DNA of 64,000 bases from an uncultured Pelagibacteraceae bacterium. GTDB lineage: Bacteria > Pseudomonadota > Alphaproteobacteria > Pelagibacterales > Pelagibacteraceae. The stretch is from positions 1 to 64,000 of the forward strand of contig CACKMS010000007.1 of NCBI GenBank assembly GCA_902601315.1, in the 5' to 3' direction. This document shows positions 21,044 to 30,750 of this stretch, piece after piece. The notes beneath the pieces were generated by a model. That model was not told the DNA's origin. It ran no database searches and saw only the letters and a list, made by a program, of their open reading frames with translations. Made by a program: the position numbers and the translations under genes. Each line of letters starts with the position of its first letter. Within the stretch, counting starts at the first letter, position 1.

Positions 21044-21925
21044 TTAATTATTTTCCATTCTTTGATTACAATAATTTGTATCTGAACATATAAATGATCT
21101 ATTACCGTCATCATCAGTAATTATTTCATCTAAAAAACTCTCATTTGATCCACAAATAGAACATTTATGAGGTGCCTTTGAGGGATCAAATGGATAATCC
21201 TCAAAATCAAGACTCGTTACTTCAGTATATGGTGGTATTGCATAAATTCTTTGCTCTCTTCCTGCTCCAAATAATTGAATAGCAGGGTTATTGTTCATTT
21301 TTGGGTTATCAAATTTTGGAATAGGTGATGGGTCCATTATATATCTTTCATTTGTCTTTACTGGATAAGCATATGCTGTTTCTATATGACCATTTTTGGT
21401 AATATCTTCATATAACTTTACATGCATAATTCCATATTCTGATAGTGCATGCATTTTTTTAGTTTCTTGATATCTTGGTTCTAAAAACGCAAGAGGTTCT
21501 GGTATTGGAACTTGATAAACAAGTATTTGTTTTTCTTTTAACTTTTCTTCTGGAATTCTGTGTCTTGTCTGAATTATCGATGCTTGGCTTGTTTTTTCTG
21601 TGGTCTCAATATTAGCAGTTTTTTTAAAGAAATTTCTAATTGAAACTGCGTTTGTAGTATCATCTGCTCCTTGATCAATAACTTTTATCACATCGTCAGT
21701 TGTTAAACATGACGATGTTACTTGAACCCCTCCTGTTCCCCATCCATATGGCATAGGCATTTCTCTAGATGAAAATGGAACTTGATAACCTGGTATGCAA
21801 AGAGCTTTAATCAAAGCTCTTCTTATCATTCTTTTTGTATTTTCGTCTAAATAAGCAAAATTATATATTTCATCTTGAGCTGCAACATCAGTTTTTTTAT
21901 TTTTAAATTTAAGTACGTTGTTCAT
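21044..21925 (-). CDS. phnJ: Alpha-D-ribose 1-methylphosphonate 5-phosphate C-P lyase PhnJ
   Basis: AFLEPRYQETKKMHALSEYG; C-x2-C-x21-C-x5-C cysteine pattern matching the PhnJ Fe-S/catalytic cysteines. Confidence 0.96.
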   Translation of the reverse strand: MNNVLKFKNKKTDVAAQDEIYNFAYLDENTKRMIRRALIKALCIPGYQVPFSSREMPMPYGWGTGGVQVTSSCLTTDDVIKVIDQGADDTTNAVSIRNFFKKTANIETTEKTSQASIIQTRHRIPEEKLKEKQILVYQVPIPEPLAFLEPRYQETKKMHALSEYGIMHVKLYEDITKNGHIETAYAYPVKTNERYIMDPSPIPKFDNPKMNNNPAIQLFGAGREQRIYAIPPYTEVTSLDFEDYPFDPSKAPHKCSICGSNESFLDEIITDDDGNRSFICSDTNYCNQRMENN

Positions 21926-22988
21926 TTTTTTTATACTCTTCTCTAATTTTTCTTACTAAATCCAATTCCGCTTGAAAATCTACATAATGAGGTAATTTGA
22001 TATGTTCTAAAAAACCTGTGGCTTGAATATTATCACAATGAGATATAACAAATTCTTCATCTTGAGCAGCAACACCCAAATACTCCTCACCAAATTCTTT
22101 CCATCTCATTGATCTATCAACTAAAGCCATAGAAATAGCTTTTCTTTCTAATTGACCAAAAACTAAACCATATCCACGGGTAAATTGAGCAGGTATTTTT
22201 TTACTACCTTTAAATTGGTTTACTGACTCACACTCAGTAAACATGACATCAGCAATATTTATTTCTATTCCTAATTCTGGAATTTCAAATTGAACCTCAA
22301 CGTAACCAGTTCTTAATTCACCAACAAATGCATGATTTCTAGCATACCCTCTCTGTGTTGAATAAGCTAAACCAAGAAGAAAACCTTCATCTCCTCTTGA
22401 AAGAGATTGCAATCGTTCAGATCTTGTTAAAGGAAAATTAATTGGGTTTCTTGTAATATCTTTAGATGTCTTGCCACTAGGTATTTCTTTCTGAATTAAT
22501 CCTTCTTTATTTAAAAAGCTTAAAACATGTGGGATTTCTTTATCATCATATTTTTCAATCTTAGCTTTTTCATACTCTCCATCAGCAAGAAGCTTGAAAT
22601 CAAGTAAACGGTGTGTGTAGTCAAATGTTGGGCCTAACTTTTGTTTACCTGGGATATCTTTAAATGTTGCAGATATTCTTCTTAGACATAACATTTTGCC
22701 AGTTTCGATAGGTTTGCTTGAACCAATTCTAGGTAAAGTAGTTCTATAGGCTCTCATTAGAAAAATTGCTTCAATCAAGTCACCTCTAGACTGTTTGATT
22801 GCAAGAGCAGACAAATCTTTGTCATATAAAGATCCTTCTGACATAACTCTATCAACACTTAAAGTTAGTTGTTCACTAATTTGTTTAATATTTAGTTCTG
22901 CTATATTTACATCCCCTCTTCTTATTTCGGATAACCAGGAATGTGCGTTATTTATTGCCTTTTCCCCACCTTTTACTGATACATACAT
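21909..22988 (-). CDS. phnI: C-P lyase complex subunit PhnI
   Basis: MYVSVKGGEKAINNAH start; RGYARNHAFVGELRTGYV. Confidence 0.96.
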   Translation of the reverse strand: MYVSVKGGEKAINNAHSWLSEIRRGDVNIAELNIKQISEQLTLSVDRVMSEGSLYDKDLSALAIKQSRGDLIEAIFLMRAYRTTLPRIGSSKPIETGKMLCLRRISATFKDIPGKQKLGPTFDYTHRLLDFKLLADGEYEKAKIEKYDDKEIPHVLSFLNKEGLIQKEIPSGKTSKDITRNPINFPLTRSERLQSLSRGDEGFLLGLAYSTQRGYARNHAFVGELRTGYVEVQFEIPELGIEINIADVMFTECESVNQFKGSKKIPAQFTRGYGLVFGQLERKAISMALVDRSMRWKEFGEEYLGVAAQDEEFVISHCDNIQATGFLEHIKLPHYVDFQAELDLVRKIREEYKKNEQRT

Positions 22989-22989
22989 T

Positions 22990-23544
22990 TTATAGCTCTC
23001 CTATTTTCAATGATCTTGGTATTGAATAAAATTTATCATTATCAACAAAATAAAAATCAAGTCCTAATGGAAATTGCTGGTTATTTTTTTTTATAACCTC
23101 TCTATCAGGTAAAAATATACTTTTAGAACTTTTAATACCAGGGCCAGAAATTATGGCATTTGGTTTTTCAAATTGGGACTGGCAAATAATTGTACACGAT
23201 TGATCAGGATTTTGCTCGTCCCCCTTTTTAAATTCATCTAATGGTAAAAGATCATCCCAAGTACCAATTGCAAAATTTGCATTTTTTTTATCTGTAATGT
23301 TTGCACCTGTATTAAATTTAATCCAATCAATAGTTTCTTGATTGTTAACTTCACCACCTAAAAAAATATTTGAATAACTATCACAAAAAGTTTTTATTAT
23401 TGAACAACTAGCTGAAAACATATTCGAAGGGGGATCTATATTTTTTAATGTCTCAATTGAACCGGGATATGAGGTTGCAAACAAAATACTTCTAAAATAA
23501 TCAGCACTTACTTGAGAATTATTTTTTTTAGAAACAACTTCCAT
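22990..23544 (-). CDS. phnH: C-P lyase complex subunit PhnH
   Basis: PGSIETL, SGPGIKSS, QFPLGLDFYFVD family pattern; order. Confidence 0.92.
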   Translation of the reverse strand: MEVVSKKNNSQVSADYFRSILFATSYPGSIETLKNIDPPSNMFSASCSIIKTFCDSYSNIFLGGEVNNQETIDWIKFNTGANITDKKNANFAIGTWDDLLPLDEFKKGDEQNPDQSCTIICQSQFEKPNAIISGPGIKSSKSIFLPDREVIKKNNQQFPLGLDFYFVDNDKFYSIPRSLKIGEL

Positions 23545-23547
23545 AGA

Positions 23548-23991
23548 TTATTTATCCTCACCTCTTACCAAGGTAAAAAAATCAACTTTAGTAGCTTCTG
23601 TTTTAGATAATATTTCATTTCTTTTGTTATTTTTATATTTAATTAATTTATCAATTATATTTCTTTTAATTATTTCTTTTTTTTCAGTTTGCATCAATGC
23701 ATCACACAAAGCTGCAATTTTGGATTTATATTTATTTCTACCTTGAACATAACCATGTCCTTGAATTTTTTTATCTAAACTTAATGAACATCTCGTTATA
23801 GTTACTTCTCCAACATTAAAATTATCACCTGTGACGCCTGCTTTTCCTTGAACCATAACACTGCCAATCTCAGGTTCTCTTAACCAATTATATTCTATTT
23901 TCATATTTAAATTGTCCCAAAGCGATATTAGATAATTTTCATCTGCTGTTGCTAAATAACTTAACCATTGTTTTCTTGATTTATTTTTCAT
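23548..23991 (-). CDS. phnG: C-P lyase complex subunit PhnG (ORF track opens at 24003 with TTG; ATG near 23991 preferred)
   Basis: REPEIGSVMVQGKAGVTGDNFNVGEVTITRCSL, GYVQGRNKYKSKIAALCDAL. Confidence 0.92.
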   Translation of the reverse strand: MKNKSRKQWLSYLATADENYLISLWDNLNMKIEYNWLREPEIGSVMVQGKAGVTGDNFNVGEVTITRCSLSLDKKIQGHGYVQGRNKYKSKIAALCDALMQTEKKEIIKRNIIDKLIKYKNNKRNEILSKTEATKVDFFTLVRGEDK

Positions 23992-23993
23992 AA

Positions 23994-24017
23994 TACTATA
24001 CAACTAGACAAGTACTA
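23994..24017. promoter_or_regulatory. Candidate PhnF (GntR/HutC type) operator between phnF and phnG
   Basis: TACTATACAACTAGACAAGTACTA; two TTG(T)(C/A)TAG half-sites on the minus strand. Confidence 0.4.
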
Positions 24018-24057
24018 AAATTAAAAATAATTTCAATATATTATTTATTAAAATTTT

Positions 24058-24768
24058 ATGACAACAAAAGATTTGCTTTGGAAGGAAATATACAATTCAA
24101 TCAAAAGAGAAATTGTTTTAAATAAGTACAAAATTAATAAAAAGTTAGATTCTGAGAATGACTATGCAAAACAATTCAATGTCAATAGACACACTATAAG
24201 AAGAGCTTTTAAAGAACTTAAAGATGATAATTTAATATATTCAAAAAGAGGTCTTGGAGTATTTGTTAAATCATCAAAAATTAATTACTCAATTAGTAAA
24301 AACGTACGATTTACTGAGAATATACTTCAAGAAAACCAATCAGTAAGAATTGAAATAAAAAGTTTTGATATTGCTGAATGCAATCTTTTTGAAAAAAAAG
24401 AACTCAACTTAAAAAAAAATGACAAAGTTACACGCATAAATAGCATAGGTTTTGTCAACAATTCACCTTCTGTAATAACTTTCAGATCGATTCCTTATAA
24501 AAAATTTCCAAAATTTATTAATTATTTTGTTAAAAAACAATCAGTAACCAAAGCTTTTAATTTATTGAATATCAAACTAATTAAAAGATCAAAAACTCTA
24601 ATCAATGCTGAAATTGCAGACAAAATAAAATCAAATTTATTAAATATAAATGAGGGGGAAGCACTATTAAAAACTACATCTGTTAATGTCGATTTTAAAA
24701 ACAATCCTATAGAGTTAAGTGAAAGTTATTTTATTGGATCTAAAATTCAATTTTTAATAAAAAATTAG
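24058..24768 (+). CDS. phnF: GntR-family regulator, PhnF
   Basis: N-terminal wHTH (YAKQFNVNRHTIRRAFKELKDDNLIYSKRGLGVFV) and UTRA-like C-terminal domain; divergent from phnG. Confidence 0.88.
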   Translation: MTTKDLLWKEIYNSIKREIVLNKYKINKKLDSENDYAKQFNVNRHTIRRAFKELKDDNLIYSKRGLGVFVKSSKINYSISKNVRFTENILQENQSVRIEIKSFDIAECNLFEKKELNLKKNDKVTRINSIGFVNNSPSVITFRSIPYKKFPKFINYFVKKQSVTKAFNLLNIKLIKRSKTLINAEIADKIKSNLLNINEGEALLKTTSVNVDFKNNPIELSESYFIGSKIQFLIKN

Positions 24769-24799
24769 ATTTTCTACCTTAGGTTTAAATTTCATATAA

Positions 24800-24850
24800 C
24801 TTAAACAAAATTTAAAAGATTCATTAATAATATTTTAACATTTATTAAAG
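24800..24850 (+). promoter_or_regulatory. Extended Pho-box-like array (5 units, 11-bp period) upstream of phnC
   Basis: CTTAAAC-AAAA-TTTAAAA-GATT-CATTAAT-AATA-TTTTAAC-ATTT-ATTAAAG. Confidence 0.5.
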
Positions 24851-24875
24851 ATTAGAGGGTTAACAAATTCTTCAA

Positions 24876-25700
24876 ATGATTATTGAAAAAGTTAACAAAT
24901 TTTTCGGTGATAATCATGCCGTTAAAAACGTTTCTTTTGAGGTTAACAAACCTCAAATGATAGGAATCATAGGTAGATCTGGGGCTGGTAAATCAACATT
25001 ACTAAGAATTATAAATCGACTTACCGACGCAACAGATGGGTCTATTAAAATTGAAGGTCAAAATATTCTAGATTTAAAAAGTAAGGAAAAGAGATCATGG
25101 CAAAGAAACTGTGCAATGATTTTTCAACAATTTAATTTAGTTCCACGATTAGATGTTCTAACAAATGTAATATTAGGCAGATTAAATTATCAGGGCTCAT
25201 TTAGAGCATCTTTAAAAATGTTTTCTCGAGATGAAAGAGCTGATGCTCTGATTTTACTCAATAACTTAGGTATGGCTAACACTGCCCTTCAAAGAGCTGA
25301 AACGTTATCTGGAGGTCAACAGCAACGTGTAGCTATATGTAGAGCTTTGATGCAAAATCCTAAAATGATTTTAGCAGATGAACCAATTGCATCTTTAGAT
25401 CCAATGAATGCAAGAATGGTAATGGAATCATTAAGAAAAATTCATGACGAAAAAAATTTAACAGTTATTTCAAATCTTCATACACTTGATACAGCAAAAA
25501 CTTATTGTGATCGAATTATTGGAATGAAAGATGGTGAAATAGTCTTTGATGATTTGCCTGAAAAATTATCACATAAACTTGCAAGAGAAATTTATGGTGC
25601 AGAGGCTGATGAAGCTTTTGAGCCACAAGTAACATCTACAGAGCTTAAAACAAAAAATAAATTAAATGGAGATGTTGAGAAAGAATTTGCAACTGCATGA
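24876..25700 (+). CDS. phnC: Phosphonate ABC transporter ATP-binding protein PhnC
   Basis: [35 protein letters not shown]. Confidence 0.95.
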   Translation: MIIEKVNKFFGDNHAVKNVSFEVNKPQMIGIIGRSGAGKSTLLRIINRLTDATDGSIKIEGQNILDLKSKEKRSWQRNCAMIFQQFNLVPRLDVLTNVILGRLNYQGSFRASLKMFSRDERADALILLNNLGMANTALQRAETLSGGQQQRVAICRALMQNPKMILADEPIASLDPMNARMVMESLRKIHDEKNLTVISNLHTLDTAKTYCDRIIGMKDGEIVFDDLPEKLSHKLAREIYGAEADEAFEPQVTSTELKTKNKLNGDVEKEFATA

Positions 25701-25760
25701 GATCAATAACTCATCGTTACAAATAAGTCGTTAGACTAAAATTATAAAAAGGAGATAATT

Positions 25761-26711
25761 ATGTTTAATAAACTAACAAGAGTTATTGCACTTTTGGCTA
25801 TGGTGTTTTTTTCAACTCAAGCTAATGCAGTAACTTACACAGGTCCAAAAATGGACTTAAGTAAATACCAACCAGAATTTAGAGTTGGTTTTTTAGGTGA
25901 CGAAGCAGCTCAAGATATTATAGCTAGAAATGAATGTTTCATGCCGTATATCGAAGCCGCTTATGGTGTACCAGCTAAATTTTTTACTTTTAAAGACTAC
26001 GCTGGAACAATGGAGTCGATGCTAGGTGGTAATCTAGATTACACTTGGTTCGGTTCTTCAGGATATGCGGGTATGTATTTAAAAGATCCAACTGCAGTAG
26101 TACCAGTACTAACAAGAATGCAGCCAACTGGTGATATGGGTTACTACTCTGTTGCAGTAGCAACTAAATCATCTGGAATTAAATCAATGGAAGACCTTAA
26201 AGGTAAATCCTTTGGTTGGGCTGACCCTAACTCTACATCAGGTTTTTTAATTCCGTCAATTGAATTAAAGGCTATGGGTATGGATCCAGATACATATTTT
26301 TCAAAAACACAGTTTTCTGGAGGACATGAAAACAATGTATTAGCGGTAATGAATGGTGATGTTGATGCTGGTGTAACATGGGTATCTGGTGTTGGTAGCT
26401 GGGAAGAAGGATATTCGTCAGGGAATTTAAGAAAAATGGTTGATAAAGGGATTTTAAATATGGACGACATTGTTCAAATTTGGTCTTCAAAATTAATTCC
26501 TAATGGTCCAATTGTGATGCCTACTTTTTTACCTGTTAGAGCACACCAAGTAATGATTGGTTTAAAGCAATGGATACACGAGAACGATCCAAAATGTAGC
26601 GAAAACGTTGCAAACGGGATTGTAAAAAAATGGGTTCCGGTGGATCATTCTTTTTACGAGTCAGTTGTAGCTGCAAGAAAAGCTAAAATTGAAGCGCAAA
26701 AAAATAATTAA
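25761..26711 (+). CDS. phnD: Phosphonate ABC transporter substrate-binding protein PhnD
   Basis: Signal peptide; TFKDYAGTMESMLGGNLDYTWFGSSGYAGMY; synteny. Confidence 0.95.
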   Translation: MFNKLTRVIALLAMVFFSTQANAVTYTGPKMDLSKYQPEFRVGFLGDEAAQDIIARNECFMPYIEAAYGVPAKFFTFKDYAGTMESMLGGNLDYTWFGSSGYAGMYLKDPTAVVPVLTRMQPTGDMGYYSVAVATKSSGIKSMEDLKGKSFGWADPNSTSGFLIPSIELKAMGMDPDTYFSKTQFSGGHENNVLAVMNGDVDAGVTWVSGVGSWEEGYSSGNLRKMVDKGILNMDDIVQIWSSKLIPNGPIVMPTFLPVRAHQVMIGLKQWIHENDPKCSENVANGIVKKWVPVDHSFYESVVAARKAKIEAQKNN

Positions 26712-26728
26712 TTAAACCCCCTATAATT

Positions 26729-26757
26729 AGAGGCAAAGACTGTAAATCTTTGCCTCT
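26729..26757 (+). terminator. Hairpin between phnD and phnE (processing/attenuation hairpin; weak T-tract)
   Basis: AGAGGCAAAGA-CTGTAAA-TCTTTGCCTCT, 11-bp perfect stem. Confidence 0.7.
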
Positions 26758-26775
26758 GATTTATTTTTAAAAATT

Positions 26776-27630
26776 ATGGCAAAAGCCTTACCTGCCAACC
26801 TAGAACAAATTGAAGTTAATTTAAAAAAATTAACAAACCAGAGAACTAGGTCCTCGCTACTTGGAATTGCAATTCTAATATTAATTTTTTTTGGTGGTAC
26901 CTTGGTATCGTTAGAAGCAAATGCAGGGTCTTTTGGAAGAGGTATAGCTAATTTTTTTAACTACCCTAGAGATTTATTTGTAGACACTTTTGAGATGGGA
27001 TGGAAATATTGGCCAAGAGTTATTAAGTATATTCCTGAATTAATTATTACTTTAAATATTGCTTTATTTTCAACTTCTATAGGTTTTATTTTAGCAATTA
27101 TATTTGCAATTTTTTCAAGTAGGAACCTAATTAGAAACAAAAGAGTTATTCAATTTACAAAATTTTTAATGGATGTGACAAGATCATTTCCAACATTAAT
27201 AATAGCAATGGTGTTTTTATATCTAATGGGTAAATCATCTTTACCAGCTGTAATTGCTATAACAATACATACTGCTGGAGCACTTGGTAAATTATTTACA
27301 GAGGCTATAGAAAATTGTGATGGAAAACCTATTGAAGGTTTAAGTTCTGTTGGTGCAACTTGGACACAGAAGATAAGATTTTCAGTTCTTCCCCAGGTAC
27401 TACCTTTGTTTTTAAGTTATGGAATATTGAGGTTAGAAATTAATGTTAGAGAATCTACAATATTAGGTTTTGTTGGTGCAGGTGGAATTGGAGAAATGTT
27501 AGCGGCTCTAATTCAGTGGAATTATGGAGCTGATGTTTTAGCGTGTATGCTCTTACTGGTTGGTACGATAATTGCATTAGATTATTTGTCTGCATATTGG
27601 AGACATAAATTAATTGGAGCAAATCAATGA
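26776..27630 (+). CDS. phnE: Phosphonate ABC transporter permease PhnE (1)
   Basis: PhnE permease pattern GALGKLFTEAIENCDGKPIEGLSSVGA. Confidence 0.95.
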   Translation: MAKALPANLEQIEVNLKKLTNQRTRSSLLGIAILILIFFGGTLVSLEANAGSFGRGIANFFNYPRDLFVDTFEMGWKYWPRVIKYIPELIITLNIALFSTSIGFILAIIFAIFSSRNLIRNKRVIQFTKFLMDVTRSFPTLIIAMVFLYLMGKSSLPAVIAITIHTAGALGKLFTEAIENCDGKPIEGLSSVGATWTQKIRFSVLPQVLPLFLSYGILRLEINVRESTILGFVGAGGIGEMLAALIQWNYGADVLACMLLLVGTIIALDYLSAYWRHKLIGANQ

Positions 27631-29027
27631 GTTCTAGTTTAGCTATTCAAAGAGAAAATATTCGTAAATTATTTCCTGACACATTTAAACAAGCCAGAAA
27701 GAGTAGATTAAGAGGCCAAATAATTTTTTTTCTCGTCTTAGTATATTTAATAGTAGGTTTTTTTACTTTAGATGTTGTTGATATCCCAAAAAAATGGAAA
27801 CCACAAAATGCTGCTATGTTTGTCTTAGACACATATGCACACAAAGATCATGTAACAATGAAATGGGAAAATCATGAGGATATTAAAATAGCTTTTGAAG
27901 GAAATTATAGAAGTGTTTATGGAAGAGATAATCTTGATAAATCAATTCCAGATTGGTTTTACAAAAATTCTGATAATGTTGGCAATGTAGTTGAGTTTAA
28001 TAATAAAGGTAAGGCAATATTATACAAAGATAAAGTCGAGATTGTAAATTTTCCAAAATATGAGAGAGATTTTACCATAAAATTAAATTCTAATGGTAAA
28101 CCTTACCTTGTAGGTTCAGAGGATTTGGTCATAGAAGATTTAAAAGGTTTTAGAATCACAGAAAATAGAGTTGAATTTAGACCCACTTTGTATGAGAGAA
28201 TTCAAGTATATCCAAAAAAAGTTGAAATTCATCGTTACAGTATCGGATGGAAATATTTTTGGTTTGATTTCTCAAGTCCTTTAGAACCATATAGCTTTTT
28301 CGAAGCATTAGGTTTGACTTTTTCTAAAGAAAGAGTTGTTCCTGAAATGTCTAATTTAAAACTTTTCTTAACAGAGATTAAGGATAATGAAGCATTTATG
28401 CACGGTAGAGTTTGGTGGGCAATGCTCGAAACAATAGTTATGGCTGTACTTGGGACAATGTTTGCTACAGTAATGGCTCTGCCCTTGTCATTCCTTGCTG
28501 CATACAACGTTACACCTATTAAAGCTCTAAGATTTACGTTAAGAAGATTATTTGATACTTTAAGAGGAATAGACTTTTTAATTTGGAGTTTAATATTTTT
28601 AAGAGCTTTTGGTCCAGGACCCTTCACTGGTATTTTTGCGATTGGTTTTACTGATACAGGTACTTTAGGTAAATTATATTCTGAAGCAATTGAAAATACT
28701 GAGAAGAAACAACAAGAAGGAGTTCAATCTACAGGGGCTAGCAAATTTCTACAACATAGATTTGGTATAATTCCTCAAATACTTCCAATTTTTGTATCTC
28801 AATCCTTATACTATTTAGAGTCAAATACTAGAGGAGCCGTAATAATAGGTGCAATGGGCGCAGGAGGAATTGGTTTACAATTTTTAGGTGCACTAGGTAC
28901 TGGAAATGATTTTGAAAATGTCGCCTACATGGCAATATTAGTTTTGGCTGTAGTAATATTTATGGATAGATTATCTGCTTGGCTTAGAAGAATATTAATT
29001 GGATCAGATCAATTAATTGTAAGGTAA
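27627..29027 (+). CDS. phnE: Phosphonate ABC transporter permease PhnE (2)
   Basis: GTLGKLYSEAIENTEKKQQEGVQSTGA; tandem with first phnE. Confidence 0.95.
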   Translation: MSSSLAIQRENIRKLFPDTFKQARKSRLRGQIIFFLVLVYLIVGFFTLDVVDIPKKWKPQNAAMFVLDTYAHKDHVTMKWENHEDIKIAFEGNYRSVYGRDNLDKSIPDWFYKNSDNVGNVVEFNNKGKAILYKDKVEIVNFPKYERDFTIKLNSNGKPYLVGSEDLVIEDLKGFRITENRVEFRPTLYERIQVYPKKVEIHRYSIGWKYFWFDFSSPLEPYSFFEALGLTFSKERVVPEMSNLKLFLTEIKDNEAFMHGRVWWAMLETIVMAVLGTMFATVMALPLSFLAAYNVTPIKALRFTLRRLFDTLRGIDFLIWSLIFLRAFGPGPFTGIFAIGFTDTGTLGKLYSEAIENTEKKQQEGVQSTGASKFLQHRFGIIPQILPIFVSQSLYYLESNTRGAVIIGAMGAGGIGLQFLGALGTGNDFENVAYMAILVLAVVIFMDRLSAWLRRILIGSDQLIVR

Positions 29028-29094
29028 ATAGAAAAAATACCTTTATCAAAAATTTTTCTAGAAATTTTAATTTAAGAATTTAAAAAGATAAAAA

Positions 29095-29523
29095 TCAATC
29101 TTTCCAGAATTTCCACCAAGGTTTTTCTTCCTTTGTTATCTCATTATTGTCAACAACAACTTTAGTTATAGATGGATCCTCTCCATCTACTAATCCTGCT
29201 CTAGCAGTTGTTTTAGCGTCTTCTAATTTTAGTTTTGCCTCAAAAACTCTGTTTTCATTACACAATTTCATGCCCTCTTTCATTAATGCTTCTGCCTCAG
29301 ATGCTTTTTCGGGACTAGATCTTGAAATATCATTTTTAACAGTGGCTCTTAACATAAGTACTCCAGGGTCTTCACAATTCCCTATTTCATTTTTAAATGT
29401 ATCCTCAGTATTTTGTGAATAACTACTGCCGGCTTGTTGCTCTGTTATTTTAGCATGATTGTCAGCTTGAGTAATAGAAATTGTGGATAAAGTTAATATA
29501 AATGAGATTAGGATTTTATTCAT
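29095..29523 (-). CDS. Secreted protein of unknown function (C-terminal KPWWKFWKD)
   Basis: ORF with signal peptide; Pho-box-like array directly upstream. Confidence 0.7.
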   Translation of the reverse strand: MNKILISFILTLSTISITQADNHAKITEQQAGSSYSQNTEDTFKNEIGNCEDPGVLMLRATVKNDISRSSPEKASEAEALMKEGMKLCNENRVFEAKLKLEDAKTTARAGLVDGEDPSITKVVVDNNEITKEEKPWWKFWKD

Positions 29524-29534
29524 AATAATCTATT

Positions 29535-29563
29535 AACTTACTTTTGTTAAAAAAATGTTAAAG
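29535..29563 (-). promoter_or_regulatory. Pho-box-like array upstream of the secreted unknown
   Basis: Minus strand CTTTAAC-ATTT-TTTTAAC-AAAA-GTAAGTT. Confidence 0.6.
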
Positions 29564-29577
29564 AAATAAAAAAATTT

Positions 29578-30750
29578 GTGAAATATTTGTCTGCATTTTT
29601 AATAGGTATATCAGTTACCTTTTGTTACAGCAGTTGTATGTACCTGTTCTCAGCGTTGTTGCTAACTTGGGAAAACGAACTAGGTATTTCAAGAAACAAC
29701 TTAACTTTTATTTATTCCCTAGGCTTAGTTGTGCATAGTTTACTTTTACCTTTTCTAGGTAAGATTGTAGATAGAAATCTAAGTTTTCCAATGATGTGGA
29801 CCAGTCCTATACTGTTAGGACTAAGTGTAATTTATCTTTCATCAGTAGATACATATGGTGGATTTTTACTTGCTTGGATACTTGTCAGTGCAACCTCGGG
29901 TGGCTGTCTTTATACGATGCTTTTTAGTGTCATTACTATTAATTTAAAATCAAAGGCCAAAACATCTATTGCAATAATTACTTTGTTTGCTGGATTTGCA
30001 AGCACATACACATTTCCTACTGCTACTTATTTAACAGAACAATATGACTGGAGGTTTACTGTATTTATTTTTGGAATATTAAATATATTGATTAGTTCAC
30101 CAGCTAATTATTTTGGTTTCAAAAATATAATTATAAAAGAATTTAAAAAAATTGAAAAGAAAACAGATCAAAATTCAAAGCTTAAAATAATACTTAAAGA
30201 TTATAGATTTTGGTTATTTAGTTTTTCATTGTTTGTTATTGGATTTAATATTGGTGCTATTACAACTCATGTAATTCCAATGTTGCAGGAAAAAGGGATG
30301 AGTCTATCCCAAGCTGTATTGACAGCATCTCTGTTTGGACCAGGACAAGTAATAGGTAGAATTTTAGTTATGATATATGGAGGTGATAAGTCAAATTTAA
30401 AATTATTTGTAATTTGTTTTTACTCGATGGTAATTGGAATGATATTTTTATACTTTATAAATATTAATCATTACTTAGCATTTTTATTTGTTTTATTTAA
30501 TAGTTCAGCATATGGCAGTATGGCTATTTTAAAACCTTTGGTTCAAAATGATACTTTTGGCCAAAAAAACTTTGGCAATATTCATGGTATTTTAGCTTTA
30601 CAATATATGATTGGTAGTATTGCTGGTCCATGGATAGGTTCCTTGATATGGAATGTAGGGGGGTATGATTTGTTAATATTAGTATTTTTTGTTTTAGCAA
30701 TATTTGGTAACTCGACAGCAATTTTTCTAAACAAAAAAAAATTTATTTAA
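29578..30750 (+). CDS. MFS transporter (GTG start)
   Basis: 12-TM MFS pattern, FLGKIVDRN loop. Confidence 0.88.
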   Translation: MKYLSAFLIGISVTFCYSSCMYLFSALLLTWENELGISRNNLTFIYSLGLVVHSLLLPFLGKIVDRNLSFPMMWTSPILLGLSVIYLSSVDTYGGFLLAWILVSATSGGCLYTMLFSVITINLKSKAKTSIAIITLFAGFASTYTFPTATYLTEQYDWRFTVFIFGILNILISSPANYFGFKNIIIKEFKKIEKKTDQNSKLKIILKDYRFWLFSFSLFVIGFNIGAITTHVIPMLQEKGMSLSQAVLTASLFGPGQVIGRILVMIYGGDKSNLKLFVICFYSMVIGMIFLYFININHYLAFLFVLFNSSAYGSMAILKPLVQNDTFGQKNFGNIHGILALQYMIGSIAGPWIGSLIWNVGGYDLLILVFFVLAIFGNSTAIFLNKKKFI

